Shown in pieces: positions 28,055-35,103 of a stretch of DNA of 64,000 bases. How positions within the stretch are numbered: position 1 is the first letter of the stretch; every line of letters begins with the position of its first letter. This DNA is from Marinilabilia salmonicolor JCM 21150 (GTDB taxonomy: Bacteria; Bacteroidota; Bacteroidia; Bacteroidales; Marinilabiliaceae): NCBI RefSeq assembly GCF_000259075.1, contig NZ_AJKI01000002.1, forward strand, positions 496,001 to 560,000. The letters are read 5' to 3'. A program made the translations under genes and the position numbers. Under the pieces are notes generated by a model. The model had not been told where the DNA came from. It did no database searches and saw nothing but the letters and a program-made list of their open reading frames with translations.

Positions 28055-28696
28055 TTAGTTTTCTCTTTTTCCCTGAAGTATATTACGGGCTGATACCAGA
28101 GATAAAATACTTGAATAATCTAATGATTCTAATTCGTTTTTAGGGATATATTTTTTTAAGTCATTTTTATTCATTCTATGATTTTGAAACCAATTAAATA
28201 ACTTTTGGTATTTCATCATATGGTCAAACACGAATTTTTTAAATTCTTCTTCGTTTGCAAGTCCACTGGTTTTTATAGTCTGCCAACGAAATTCCAGTTC
28301 GGCGATGGCTGAATAGTTATGATCAAGTAGGTTTGCTGATTCAAATAAGACTGAAACTGGGATGGAAAGATTTTCGGCATATTTTCCCAACAGGTCAAGT
28401 ACATTGGTCTGAATGACCTTAATATTTTCGATATAATCATCCAGAATCCATTCCTTAGCATTTGTTCTGTCTTCAGCCTGCATTCTCTTGTGATCTTCAA
28501 CCTCAAAAAAATCCATGAACGACACCTCCAGCTTTTCCGCTATTTTTTTTGCTGTTTCAAGAGTTATATCTCTTGTTTTTCCCATTTCAATTTTGTTGAG
28601 AGCTGCCTGACTTACTCCAATGAATTGAGCTAGCTCTCCTTGCTTTATCCCCATGCTTTTCCTTTGATCTCTAATTTTTTTGCCAAAGTTTTCCAT
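28055..28696 (-). CDS. Xre-type helix-turn-helix regulator
   Basis: A 213-residue DNA-binding protein. The N-terminal HTH_3 domain (about 5-60) reads GKKIRDQRKSMGIKQGELAQFIGVSQAALNKIE. The C-terminal 130 residues are helical and charged, with no enzymatic motif, and may dimerise or bind a signal. It is convergent with the integrase and divergent from the Xis-like/mob genes, so it likely controls the 28697-28829 divergent promoter and hence excision and mobilization, as phage-like repressors do. Confidence 0.88.
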   Translation of the reverse strand: MENFGKKIRDQRKSMGIKQGELAQFIGVSQAALNKIEMGKTRDITLETAKKIAEKLEVSFMDFFEVEDHKRMQAEDRTNAKEWILDDYIENIKVIQTNVLDLLGKYAENLSIPVSVLFESANLLDHNYSAIAELEFRWQTIKTSGLANEEEFKKFVFDHMMKYQKLFNWFQNHRMNKNDLKKYIPKNELESLDYSSILSLVSARNILQGKREN

Positions 28697-28829
28697 AAAA
28701 ATTTAACTAAAGTAAAAATTAAACAGACAGTAAAGTTAGTGAAAAGCTTGTAAAAGCTAATAAAACAAGCTAAAAAACAGTAAACAATTTTTATTATTGT
28801 GGCATGAAATAACATAATAATTAAAAGAT
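28697..28829. promoter_or_regulatory. Divergent control region between Xre regulator and Xis-like gene
   Basis: An AT-rich 133-bp region with an inverted repeat AGCTTGT (28745-28751) / ACAAGCT (28765-28771) and two TAAAGT half-sites (near 28707 and 28732). These are plausible operators for the divergently encoded Xre protein. Confidence 0.5.
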
Positions 28830-29132
28830 ATGGGAACAGAAATTAGAATTTTTTCAACCAAAGAGGAATTGACAACGGTTATTCGCAAAGAGTTACAAAT
28901 GCTTTTTAGAGAAAATGGTCTGGATACTCGTGTCCTAAATGAAGGGAAAAATGACAATTCCGATCCATCTCATAAGGAAAGATTAAGTCAGCTTGAGGCG
29001 GCCAATCTCATAGGTGTTTCTTTGCCGACCCTATACAAGTTGATCCGACAAGGAAAGTTCAAGCAATACTCATTGGGAAGAAAAAAGTATCTCTTGAAAA
29101 GTGAAATTATTGATGTGCTCAAGAATCAGTAA
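28830..29132 (+). CDS. Excisionase-like helix-turn-helix protein
   Basis: A 100-residue protein whose C-terminal half (about 48-98) is a MerR/Xis-type winged helix (LSQLEAANLIGVSLPTLYKLIRQGKFKQYSLGRKKYLLKSEIIDVL). The N-terminal half is short, acidic and probably unstructured. Proteins of this type in Bacteroidota elements act as excisionases or as regulators of mobilization genes. It starts a plus-strand run leading to mobC and the relaxase. Confidence 0.8.
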   Translation: MGTEIRIFSTKEELTTVIRKELQMLFRENGLDTRVLNEGKNDNSDPSHKERLSQLEAANLIGVSLPTLYKLIRQGKFKQYSLGRKKYLLKSEIIDVLKNQ

Positions 29133-29236
29133 GATAGGGTTGGGAGCAAGCCATGTTTCCGCCCTCTGAAAACCAGAGTTCGAAAACCAAAAATTATCGG
29201 TTACTCTAATTTTTTATCGCTTTAAATTAAGTCTCG
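29133..29236. other. Candidate oriT region upstream of mobC
   Basis: A 104-bp gap between the Xis-like gene and mobC with an inverted repeat CTCTG (29164-29168) / CAGAG (29174-29178) followed by GAAAACC-type and AT-rich sequence. In related mobilizable elements, the transfer origin lies just before mobC/relaxase. No nic site can be proven from sequence alone. Confidence 0.35.
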
Positions 29237-29587
29237 GTGGCTCGACCTAGGAAGAAAATAGAAGAAGTAAGGATAAATCAAATAACTGTCAGGTTGACTG
29301 ATGCAGAAAAGGAATATGCTATCCAGCAAGCGAAGTTAGCAAATCTATCTGTTACTACTTGGGTGAGAAAAGCAGCATTCTCGAAGCGCTCATTAATCTT
29401 GCCAGAAACCACTCCTATGCATCGCGCATATTATAAGCAGTTGGTTGGAATGTCAAACAACATCAACCAGATAACCAAGAAGCTTAATCAAGGTCGATAT
29501 ACGAAGATTCTAACAGAGATAGAAAAGGCAAACACCTTGCTTGAGAAAATCACAAAACTCTTAATAAATGATAGGCAAGCAGACTAA
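29237..29587 (+). CDS. MobC-like relaxosome accessory protein
   Basis: A 116-residue basic protein with an N-terminal ribbon-helix-helix-like part (RINQITVRLTDAEKEYAIQQAKLANLSVTTWVRKAAF) and a C-terminal MobC signature (LVGMSNNINQITKKLNQG). It helps the relaxase bind and melt oriT. The start is a GTG at 29237. Its end overlaps the start of the relaxase gene by 20 bp, indicating coupled translation. Confidence 0.88.
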   Translation: MARPRKKIEEVRINQITVRLTDAEKEYAIQQAKLANLSVTTWVRKAAFSKRSLILPETTPMHRAYYKQLVGMSNNINQITKKLNQGRYTKILTEIEKANTLLEKITKLLINDRQAD

Positions 29588-30776
29588 AGGAGCTAGTTTT
29601 AGAGGCGTCCTTGCATATATGGAGGTAAAAGTAAAGGAGGGCGTAGGTCAACTTCTCGACTCAAATATGATGAGTAAAACTGCAAAGGATCTTTCCAAAG
29701 AATTTGGCATTATTAGAAGTCAAAAGCCGGATTTGAAAAAGGCAGTTTACCATTGTTCATTGGCCATCGGAAAGGAAGAAAAACTTTCAGACAAACAGTT
29801 TATCCAATTAGGCAGAGAATACTTAGAAAAAATGGGGTTTGGGAACTCACAATACGTGATGTACAGGCATAGTGACCGAGATCATCCTCATGTCCATTTA
29901 ATTGCTAATCGTATTGATATGGAGGGGAAGGTAGTTAGCGATAAATGGGATTACAGGAGAAGCGAAAATGCAATTCGGGAATTGGAGAACAAGTATGGCT
30001 TGTCACCAGTCCTGGATTCAACAAACAGCCAGGAAGCTAGCCTTTCCAAAGGACAAGTTGAATTGTATCGACGAACCGGGACAATCCCTGCCAAAAAGCA
30101 AATACAGGTGGCACTTAGAGATACAATGCGGAAAGCAAGCTCTGTTAACGAATTTGAAAAGAAGCTTGCAGAGAGTGGAGTATCAATAAAATACCACCGA
30201 GATAACCAGGAAAAAGTCTTTGGAGTGAGTTTTATGCTTGAGGATCAGGTATTCAAGGGCTCTGGTCTTGGGAAAGGTTATTCCTGGACAAAAATAGATA
30301 ACCAATTAAAATCCAATTATGAAAGAAATCGAAGAAGCAGCCAAGAGGTCAATCGAGGAAAGGAGGAGAATGTTGAATCAGCAGGTAGAAAATCTTCAGA
30401 AAACCAATATAACAAGCATTCAGGAACTGAAAGAAGCTTTGGCCCCAATCACCGGGGATATTCAAAAACTGATCATCGCTTTACGGCAGGAAACAGTCAA
30501 CCTTCAGGAACAACAAGTCAAGGTTACCACGGGCATTCAAACAATGGAACAACAGCAAGCTTTTCTGGAAAAGAAAACATCGGAGTTGAAAAGGATGAAG
30601 TTACTACTGAACGTAAAAGTAATGGCATTGGCACTGATGACCGGATTGGTATCGGGGTTGGGAATCTTTCTAATTCTGTTTTATCGGATGGTTCCCTGAA
30701 AAATGATAATGAAGAACCACCCAAAAAGGGGAAAAAGAAAAAAAACAAAGGAAGAAACCGTGGAATTGGCTTGTAA
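29568..30776 (+). CDS. MobA/MobP-type relaxase
   Basis: The DNA strand transferase that nicks oriT and leads the strand into the recipient, 402 residues. The N-terminal relaxase domain (about 1-150) has LAYMEVK with a candidate catalytic Tyr and the metal-binding HxDRDHPHVHLIANRI signature (about 103-118). The C-terminal third (about 250-402) is a low-complexity, Gly/Ser/Asn-rich and then Lys-rich tail with no predicted fold. That tail is exactly the part overprinted by the 30319-30699 frame. The gene follows mobC with a 20-bp overlap. Confidence 0.92.
   Translation: MIGKQTKGASFRGVLAYMEVKVKEGVGQLLDSNMMSKTAKDLSKEFGIIRSQKPDLKKAVYHCSLAIGKEEKLSDKQFIQLGREYLEKMGFGNSQYVMYRHSDRDHPHVHLIANRIDMEGKVVSDKWDYRRSENAIRELENKYGLSPVLDSTNSQEASLSKGQVELYRRTGTIPAKKQIQVALRDTMRKASSVNEFEKKLAESGVSIKYHRDNQEKVFGVSFMLEDQVFKGSGLGKGYSWTKIDNQLKSNYERNRRSSQEVNRGKEENVESAGRKSSENQYNKHSGTERSFGPNHRGYSKTDHRFTAGNSQPSGTTSQGYHGHSNNGTTASFSGKENIGVEKDEVTTERKSNGIGTDDRIGIGVGNLSNSVLSDGSLKNDNEEPPKKGKKKKNKGRNRGIGL
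30319..30699 (+). CDS. Nested coiled-coil membrane protein inside the relaxase gene
   Basis: A 126-residue frame entirely inside the relaxase gene in a different reading frame. It is not a typical shadow: residues 1-95 form a regular amphipathic coiled coil (EEAAKRSIEERRRMLNQQ, LEKKTSELKRMK) and residues 100-123 form a membrane helix (VMALALMTGLVSGLGIFLIL). The relaxase frame over it is disordered, as if released from constraint. The plan resembles the MbeB/MbeD mobilization proteins that lie within the relaxase gene of ColE1-type plasmids. Function is inferred; ATG at 30319 is the only good start. Confidence 0.65.
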   Translation: MKEIEEAAKRSIEERRRMLNQQVENLQKTNITSIQELKEALAPITGDIQKLIIALRQETVNLQEQQVKVTTGIQTMEQQQAFLEKKTSELKRMKLLLNVKVMALALMTGLVSGLGIFLILFYRMVP

Positions 30777-30782
30777 CAAAAA

Positions 30783-30804
30783 AAGGTGGACGCCCATCCA
30801 CCTT
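30783..30804 (+). terminator. Hairpin between relaxase and primase genes
   Basis: The 8-bp stem AAGGTGGA (30783-30790) / TCCACCTT (30797-30804) lies 7 bp after the relaxase stop codon. The following sequence is T/C-rich rather than a pure T-run, so it may be a weak terminator or attenuator. Confidence 0.5.
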
Positions 30805-30833
30805 CTTCATTAAAATATCTTTTAAAATACTTA

Positions 30834-33530
30834 ATGCTTATGAGTAACAAAGATAAGTCATTTTTTAATGATTTTCCATCAGTCGATGGCATAAATCTAA
30901 TCAATCAGAATCCGGAATTCCAGTTAAGAGTTATAAAGCACTTTTTCCCGCAAGTAACTACCGGAAAAAAGTTTAAGCTTCATAATGAAAAAACACCCAG
31001 CAGCACTCTTAAATTGGATAATGGGAAATACTGGATAAAAAATTTCGGTACTGGTCAAAAGGCTTTGGATTGGCTGAATATCGCAGAGGAACAGTTAGGT
31101 TGTGATACACCGGACGCTTTAAAGTACGCCCTTAACAATATAGTTGGTGATTTCGTATCCCCCCGGAAGCCAACTGCATTAAAAAAGGACTTTAACAGCT
31201 TTCAGAAAAGGATCTTTGCTATCGAAAACAACTCAAAAAAAGATGCCGGAAAATATCTTGAATCCAGAAGAATTGATATAAAAAAACTGCCAGCTGGCTC
31301 TTTCCATCAATCAAACAATGCTGATGGAACTCCTAATAGCATTGTTTTTTTTGACAGTCAAAAACGGCTCATAAATGATAGAAAACTTAATAACGAGAAG
31401 GGGCAATACAAGAACACCGGACAACTATACAATTCTTTATACGATTGTCTTTTTAAGCCTGAAGAAGACTGGATTTTTCTTGTAGAGGGATGTATTAATT
31501 CATTATCTATTCCTGAACAATCAAGTCTGGCATTTTTTAGTGCAGACAATAACTTTTCTGACTACAGAAAACTTCAGCACTATCTAAAAGACAAGACTGT
31601 AGTTCTCGCATTCGATGGGGATGAAGCGGGAGAAAAAATCACTCAAGGGTTTTTAAATCTAATAGCCGACCACGATCTCACTGAAAAACCTGTTTTAAGG
31701 TTGCTCTTACCTAAAGACAAAGACTTAAACAATCTTCTTTCCGATGGAAGCCTAAATTCTTTTCTTGAAGATTCTAAGAATTACCAACAGCTGCATCCAG
31801 TTCTTCTTGAAAACTCTAAAGATGAAATCTCTGATTTTGAAGAAAAAGGATTTTTTAAACGCAATCATTGTTTTTGGGTGAAGACAACCAATAAGGGGAA
31901 ATCTGTTGAGCGCTGCATCTCAAATTTCATAATGGATGTCCTTTACTTTTTTCCCGATGGAACGGATGATGCTTCACGAATTTTTTATCTCCAAAACAAA
32001 TCCGGAAAAACAGAAATGGTTTCAATTTCAGCGAAGGCTCTTAAGCTGCCTGATTTTAAGGCTGTCATAAGGTCGAAAGGAAATTTTTCATTCAGGGGAA
32101 CTGTCGAAGACCTGGATCGTATTCTGGAAGATATTTGTAAAGAAGAGCGAGAGGCAAAAGAGATATTAATCCTTGGATATCAACCAAAGCAAAATTTCGA
32201 TGCCTTTTCAAATGGTATTTTAACCAAAACAAGCTTTCATAAAATCAACAAATACGGGGTGGTTGAGTTGCCTCAGGGGTACTTTTATTTGCCGGCTTTT
32301 GCCAAAGTAAACAATCATTCGGAAGCATATCTGCAGGAAAAGAAATTCCTCTTCCGTAAGGGAAACTTTTCCTTTGACCAGTGGAGTGAATTATTTACGG
32401 ATGCCTATGGCGAAATGGGAATGGTAGGGGTTATGTTTCTTTTATCAGCCTTGTTTAGAGATGAGATATTCCGAGAGCTGGAATTTTTCCCTTACCTGTT
32501 TCTGTTTGGTGATGCCGGTGTTGGTAAAACGTCATTCTCTGAAATCCTTTTGGCATTACTTTACAAAAACTACAAAGGAATTTCCCTTGAGGGGCAATCA
32601 TCTGCTAAAGCTATTGCCCGAAATGTACATAAAATAAGGAATGGCTTGATTTACTTGAAAGAGTTTGACAACAATCTAAATAAAGGCATTCTGGGGATGC
32701 TGAAGACCGGTTATGAAGGTGTTGGATATTCAAGAGCCCAAACTACCAATGATAATAAAACTCACGACACTTTTTTCAATTCTGCAGTCATACTCGATGG
32801 AAATAGTATGCCGTCAGAAACTTCTGCATTACTGAGTAGGATGATTGTCTTAGACTTCCGAAAAAACTCCTTTTCTCAGAAACAAATTCAAGCCTATAAT
32901 AAACTAAGGAACGAAGCAGAGAATGGTTTTGGGAAAGTGGTAAAAGACATATTGTCGAAAAGAGAGTATTTCATCAGGGAGTTCAAAAGCAATTTGAAAC
33001 AGATTGAAATTCAACTGAAACTTAATAGTGAATACAGCAAATTATCAGAACGATCACTTAAACACTTGTCCTTATTTCTGGCAGTTTACGAGTCGTTAAA
33101 CCGTGTGCTTCGATTCCCTTTCTCCTACGATGAATTATTTAATTGCCTTGGAAATTTGATTGCCAACCAGGATACTGAAATAGTTGGGTTAAGCCGGGTC
33201 AATAAATTCTGGAACGAACTTGATTTCCTCAAATCTGACGGACAAATTAAAAAGGGAGTTCATTATGCCTATGCCACCCGAACAGACGGACAAGAGTTTA
33301 TCGCTTTGAAATTGGATTTATTACACCGGCTGTATCTGAAGAATGCCACTACTCATGACGGAGAAATAGCCAGAAAGAACGACCTCCTTCGTCTTATTCA
33401 AAATGACCCGGCTTACATTCCATCATGGATGAAAGGCCGCAACAATAGTGTTACTGTAAAGGGGTTCGGAAGCGCTTATGCTTTTGATCCGCAAAAAATC
33501 AATTTAAATCTGAACTTATGGGAAAGATAA
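30834..33530 (+). CDS. Element-encoded primase-helicase
   Basis: A replication protein of about 898 residues. The N-terminal part (about 10-130) resembles element primase N-termini (FFPQVTTGKKFKLHNEKTPSSTL, WIKNFGTGQKALDW). A TOPRIM-like segment follows (WIFLVEGCINSLS, VVLAFDGDEAGEKI, about 215-280). The C-terminal half is a superfamily-3-like ATPase with Walker A LFGDAGVGKTSFSE (near 565) and LIYLKEFDNNLNKG as Walker B. An in-frame GTG at 30786 lies inside a hairpin, so ATG 30834 or 30840 is the true start. It probably primes and unwinds the element for replication or after transfer. It overlaps parA by 13 bp. Confidence 0.85.
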   Translation: MLMSNKDKSFFNDFPSVDGINLINQNPEFQLRVIKHFFPQVTTGKKFKLHNEKTPSSTLKLDNGKYWIKNFGTGQKALDWLNIAEEQLGCDTPDALKYALNNIVGDFVSPRKPTALKKDFNSFQKRIFAIENNSKKDAGKYLESRRIDIKKLPAGSFHQSNNADGTPNSIVFFDSQKRLINDRKLNNEKGQYKNTGQLYNSLYDCLFKPEEDWIFLVEGCINSLSIPEQSSLAFFSADNNFSDYRKLQHYLKDKTVVLAFDGDEAGEKITQGFLNLIADHDLTEKPVLRLLLPKDKDLNNLLSDGSLNSFLEDSKNYQQLHPVLLENSKDEISDFEEKGFFKRNHCFWVKTTNKGKSVERCISNFIMDVLYFFPDGTDDASRIFYLQNKSGKTEMVSISAKALKLPDFKAVIRSKGNFSFRGTVEDLDRILEDICKEEREAKEILILGYQPKQNFDAFSNGILTKTSFHKINKYGVVELPQGYFYLPAFAKVNNHSEAYLQEKKFLFRKGNFSFDQWSELFTDAYGEMGMVGVMFLLSALFRDEIFRELEFFPYLFLFGDAGVGKTSFSEILLALLYKNYKGISLEGQSSAKAIARNVHKIRNGLIYLKEFDNNLNKGILGMLKTGYEGVGYSRAQTTNDNKTHDTFFNSAVILDGNSMPSETSALLSRMIVLDFRKNSFSQKQIQAYNKLRNEAENGFGKVVKDILSKREYFIREFKSNLKQIEIQLKLNSEYSKLSERSLKHLSLFLAVYESLNRVLRFPFSYDELFNCLGNLIANQDTEIVGLSRVNKFWNELDFLKSDGQIKKGVHYAYATRTDGQEFIALKLDLLHRLYLKNATTHDGEIARKNDLLRLIQNDPAYIPSWMKGRNNSVTVKGFGSAYAFDPQKINLNLNLWER

Positions 33531-34261
33531 TCGCTTTTATCAATCAGAAAGGCGGGGTTGGAAAAACAACCACAACAGCATCTGTTGCTTCTGGCATGGC
33601 TCAATCAGGATTAAAAACATTGGCCATTGATTTGGATGCTCAGTGCAATTTGACAACCTCGTTTGGCATTACTGACTTCAAGGTCAATACTTACAATACC
33701 CTAAAAGGTCAAATTGAACTTGACCCTATCAAATTAGATGAACACCTGACTATTCTCCCTGCCTCGGTTGACTTGAGCGCTTTTGAACTGGAAATGTCTG
33801 CAGAGCCGGGAAAAGAATATTTGCTAAAGGAATTATTGGAACCCATTTTGGATCAATATGACTACATTCTTCTGGATTGTTCCCCTAACCTGGGGCTTGT
33901 TTCGATAAATGCATTGACGGCAGCAGATCTCTACATCATCCCGCTACTTCCACACCACTTAAGCATTCAAGGACTAACCAAACTATTAGAAATAACTGAT
34001 AAAGTAAAAAAGAGACTAAACCCAAATCTGGAAATGGGTGGTATCGTATTGACGCAATACAACAAACGCAAAGTACTCCACCGGGATATTGCACAGGTTG
34101 TGAAAGAACACTTTGGGCAAAAGCTCCTTAATACTGTTATCAGGGAAAATATATCTCTCGCGGAAGCTCCAAGTTCCGGAACGGATATTTTTCAATACGC
34201 ACCAAAGAGCAATGGTGCTGAAGATTACCTTATTCTGACCAAAGAAATTATCAATCTATAA
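33518..34261 (+). CDS. parA: ParA family partition ATPase
   Basis: A deviant-Walker partition ATPase of 247 residues. The sequence has IAFINQKGGVGKTTTTASVA (Walker A with signature Lys), LAIDLDAQCNLTTSFG and YILLDCSPNLGLVSINAL (Walker B). It keeps an excised or replicating circular form in the cell line, or plays a positioning role. It overlaps the end of the primase gene and is followed 12 bp later by a small partner gene, a plasmid-like replication-partition module inside the element. Confidence 0.93.
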   Translation: MGKIIAFINQKGGVGKTTTTASVASGMAQSGLKTLAIDLDAQCNLTTSFGITDFKVNTYNTLKGQIELDPIKLDEHLTILPASVDLSAFELEMSAEPGKEYLLKELLEPILDQYDYILLDCSPNLGLVSINALTAADLYIIPLLPHHLSIQGLTKLLEITDKVKKRLNPNLEMGGIVLTQYNKRKVLHRDIAQVVKEHFGQKLLNTVIRENISLAEAPSSGTDIFQYAPKSNGAEDYLILTKEIINL

Positions 34262-34273
34262 AAGACTATACTG

Positions 34274-34561
34274 ATGGCGAAAAAAGACTTCAAGCAAGGG
34301 CTGGATTTCTTAATCCAAAACACGAAAGAAAACATTGAAAACCCGAAGATTACTGATAAAGAAAAAACAGAAGAAAGAGGTTCGCAAAAGGCGACTTACT
34401 ATTTTAATTCGAGAAACCTTAACACAATAAAAGCGATTGCCTGGTACGACCGAAAGCCTATTGGCCGGGTCATAGATGAAGCTCTTTCTTTATACATAAA
34501 AAACTACTCTGAACCGGAAAAAGTAAGAATACTATTCCGGAAAGAGTCCGGAAAAACATGA
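34274..34561 (+). CDS. Small ParA-associated protein, probable centromere-binding factor
   Basis: A 95-residue protein with a charged flexible N-terminus (about 1-45) and a C-terminal segment (KATYYFNSRNLNTIKAIAWYDRKPIGRVIDEALSLYI) that fits a ribbon-helix-helix-type DNA-binding fold: strand, helix, helix. In partition cassettes, the gene after parA encodes the parS-binding partner, so this is inferred to be the ParB-equivalent. The repeats just downstream (34680-34803 and 34938-34968) are candidate binding sites. Confidence 0.7.
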   Translation: MAKKDFKQGLDFLIQNTKENIENPKITDKEKTEERGSQKATYYFNSRNLNTIKAIAWYDRKPIGRVIDEALSLYIKNYSEPEKVRILFRKESGKT

Positions 34562-34679
34562 TTCCTTTTTGGTTCTAATACCATACTTGCCATAATCAAC
34601 ATACCAACCATAAGGGACATACCTACCTGACAACAATACTTCTCAAAACAAACCGTATTAAATATTTTCCACTTCTTAT

Positions 34680-34803
34680 TGTAAACCTGTAAACCGTTGC
34701 TTTAAGACTTTAATTATTAGCCCTATATAGGTTTACAGTTAGTTTACATTGGTTTACAGGCGAGTTGCTAATCATTGATTTTTAGAATATTAATGGTTTA
34801 CAT
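34680..34803. repeat. Iteron-like TGTAAAC repeat cluster 1
   Basis: Six copies of TGTAAAC or its complement GTTTACA, mostly as GGTTTACAG or CTGTAAACC: 34680-34686, 34688-34695, 34730-34738, 34741-34749, 34751-34759 and 34795-34803; another TGTAAAC lies near 35052. Several are spaced about 8-10 bp apart. Position after the replication/partition genes suggests an origin or centromere. Confidence 0.65.
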
Positions 34804-34937
34804 CCTTTTTTCTTTATCAGTAGATTTTTTGCTTGCAGCATTTTGAAAATCGGAGAGACCGGGTTTCATGTGCCAACGGGAAAGGGTGCCATGGCTTAAG
34901 ACGGTTCGATAAATTTTTATGCAGGCGTATGGGGTAA

Positions 34938-34968
34938 CCATATTATATGGCTATACCATATTGTATGG
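34938..34968. promoter_or_regulatory. Tandem palindromes before the SMEK-NACHT gene
   Basis: CCATATTATATGG (34938-34950) and CCATATTGTATGG (34956-34968) are 13-bp near-palindromes repeated at an 18-bp interval, preceded by GTATGG. They look like a two-site operator or part of a partition site. The whole 34562-35103 gap is non-coding. Confidence 0.5.
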
Positions 34969-35103
34969 TTAAGAGGCTAATTTTTGGTATTTTTACCATT
35001 GTTATATCACAATCCTGCGAAAAGAAGGATCTTTCGGTAATATCAAAAAAGTGTAAACTCACTATGACCATTTGAAAAACGGCCTAACCTCAAAATATAC
35101 CAA

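Noticed and set aside
29968-30189. 73-codon frame inside the relaxase gene
   Set aside because: Unlike the frame at 30319-30699, it has no ordered secondary structure or membrane helix and overlaps a conserved part of the relaxase.
34680-34803. CRISPR array
   Set aside because: The repeated unit is only 7-9 bp, occurs in both orientations and has no regular spacers; no cas genes are present anywhere in the window.
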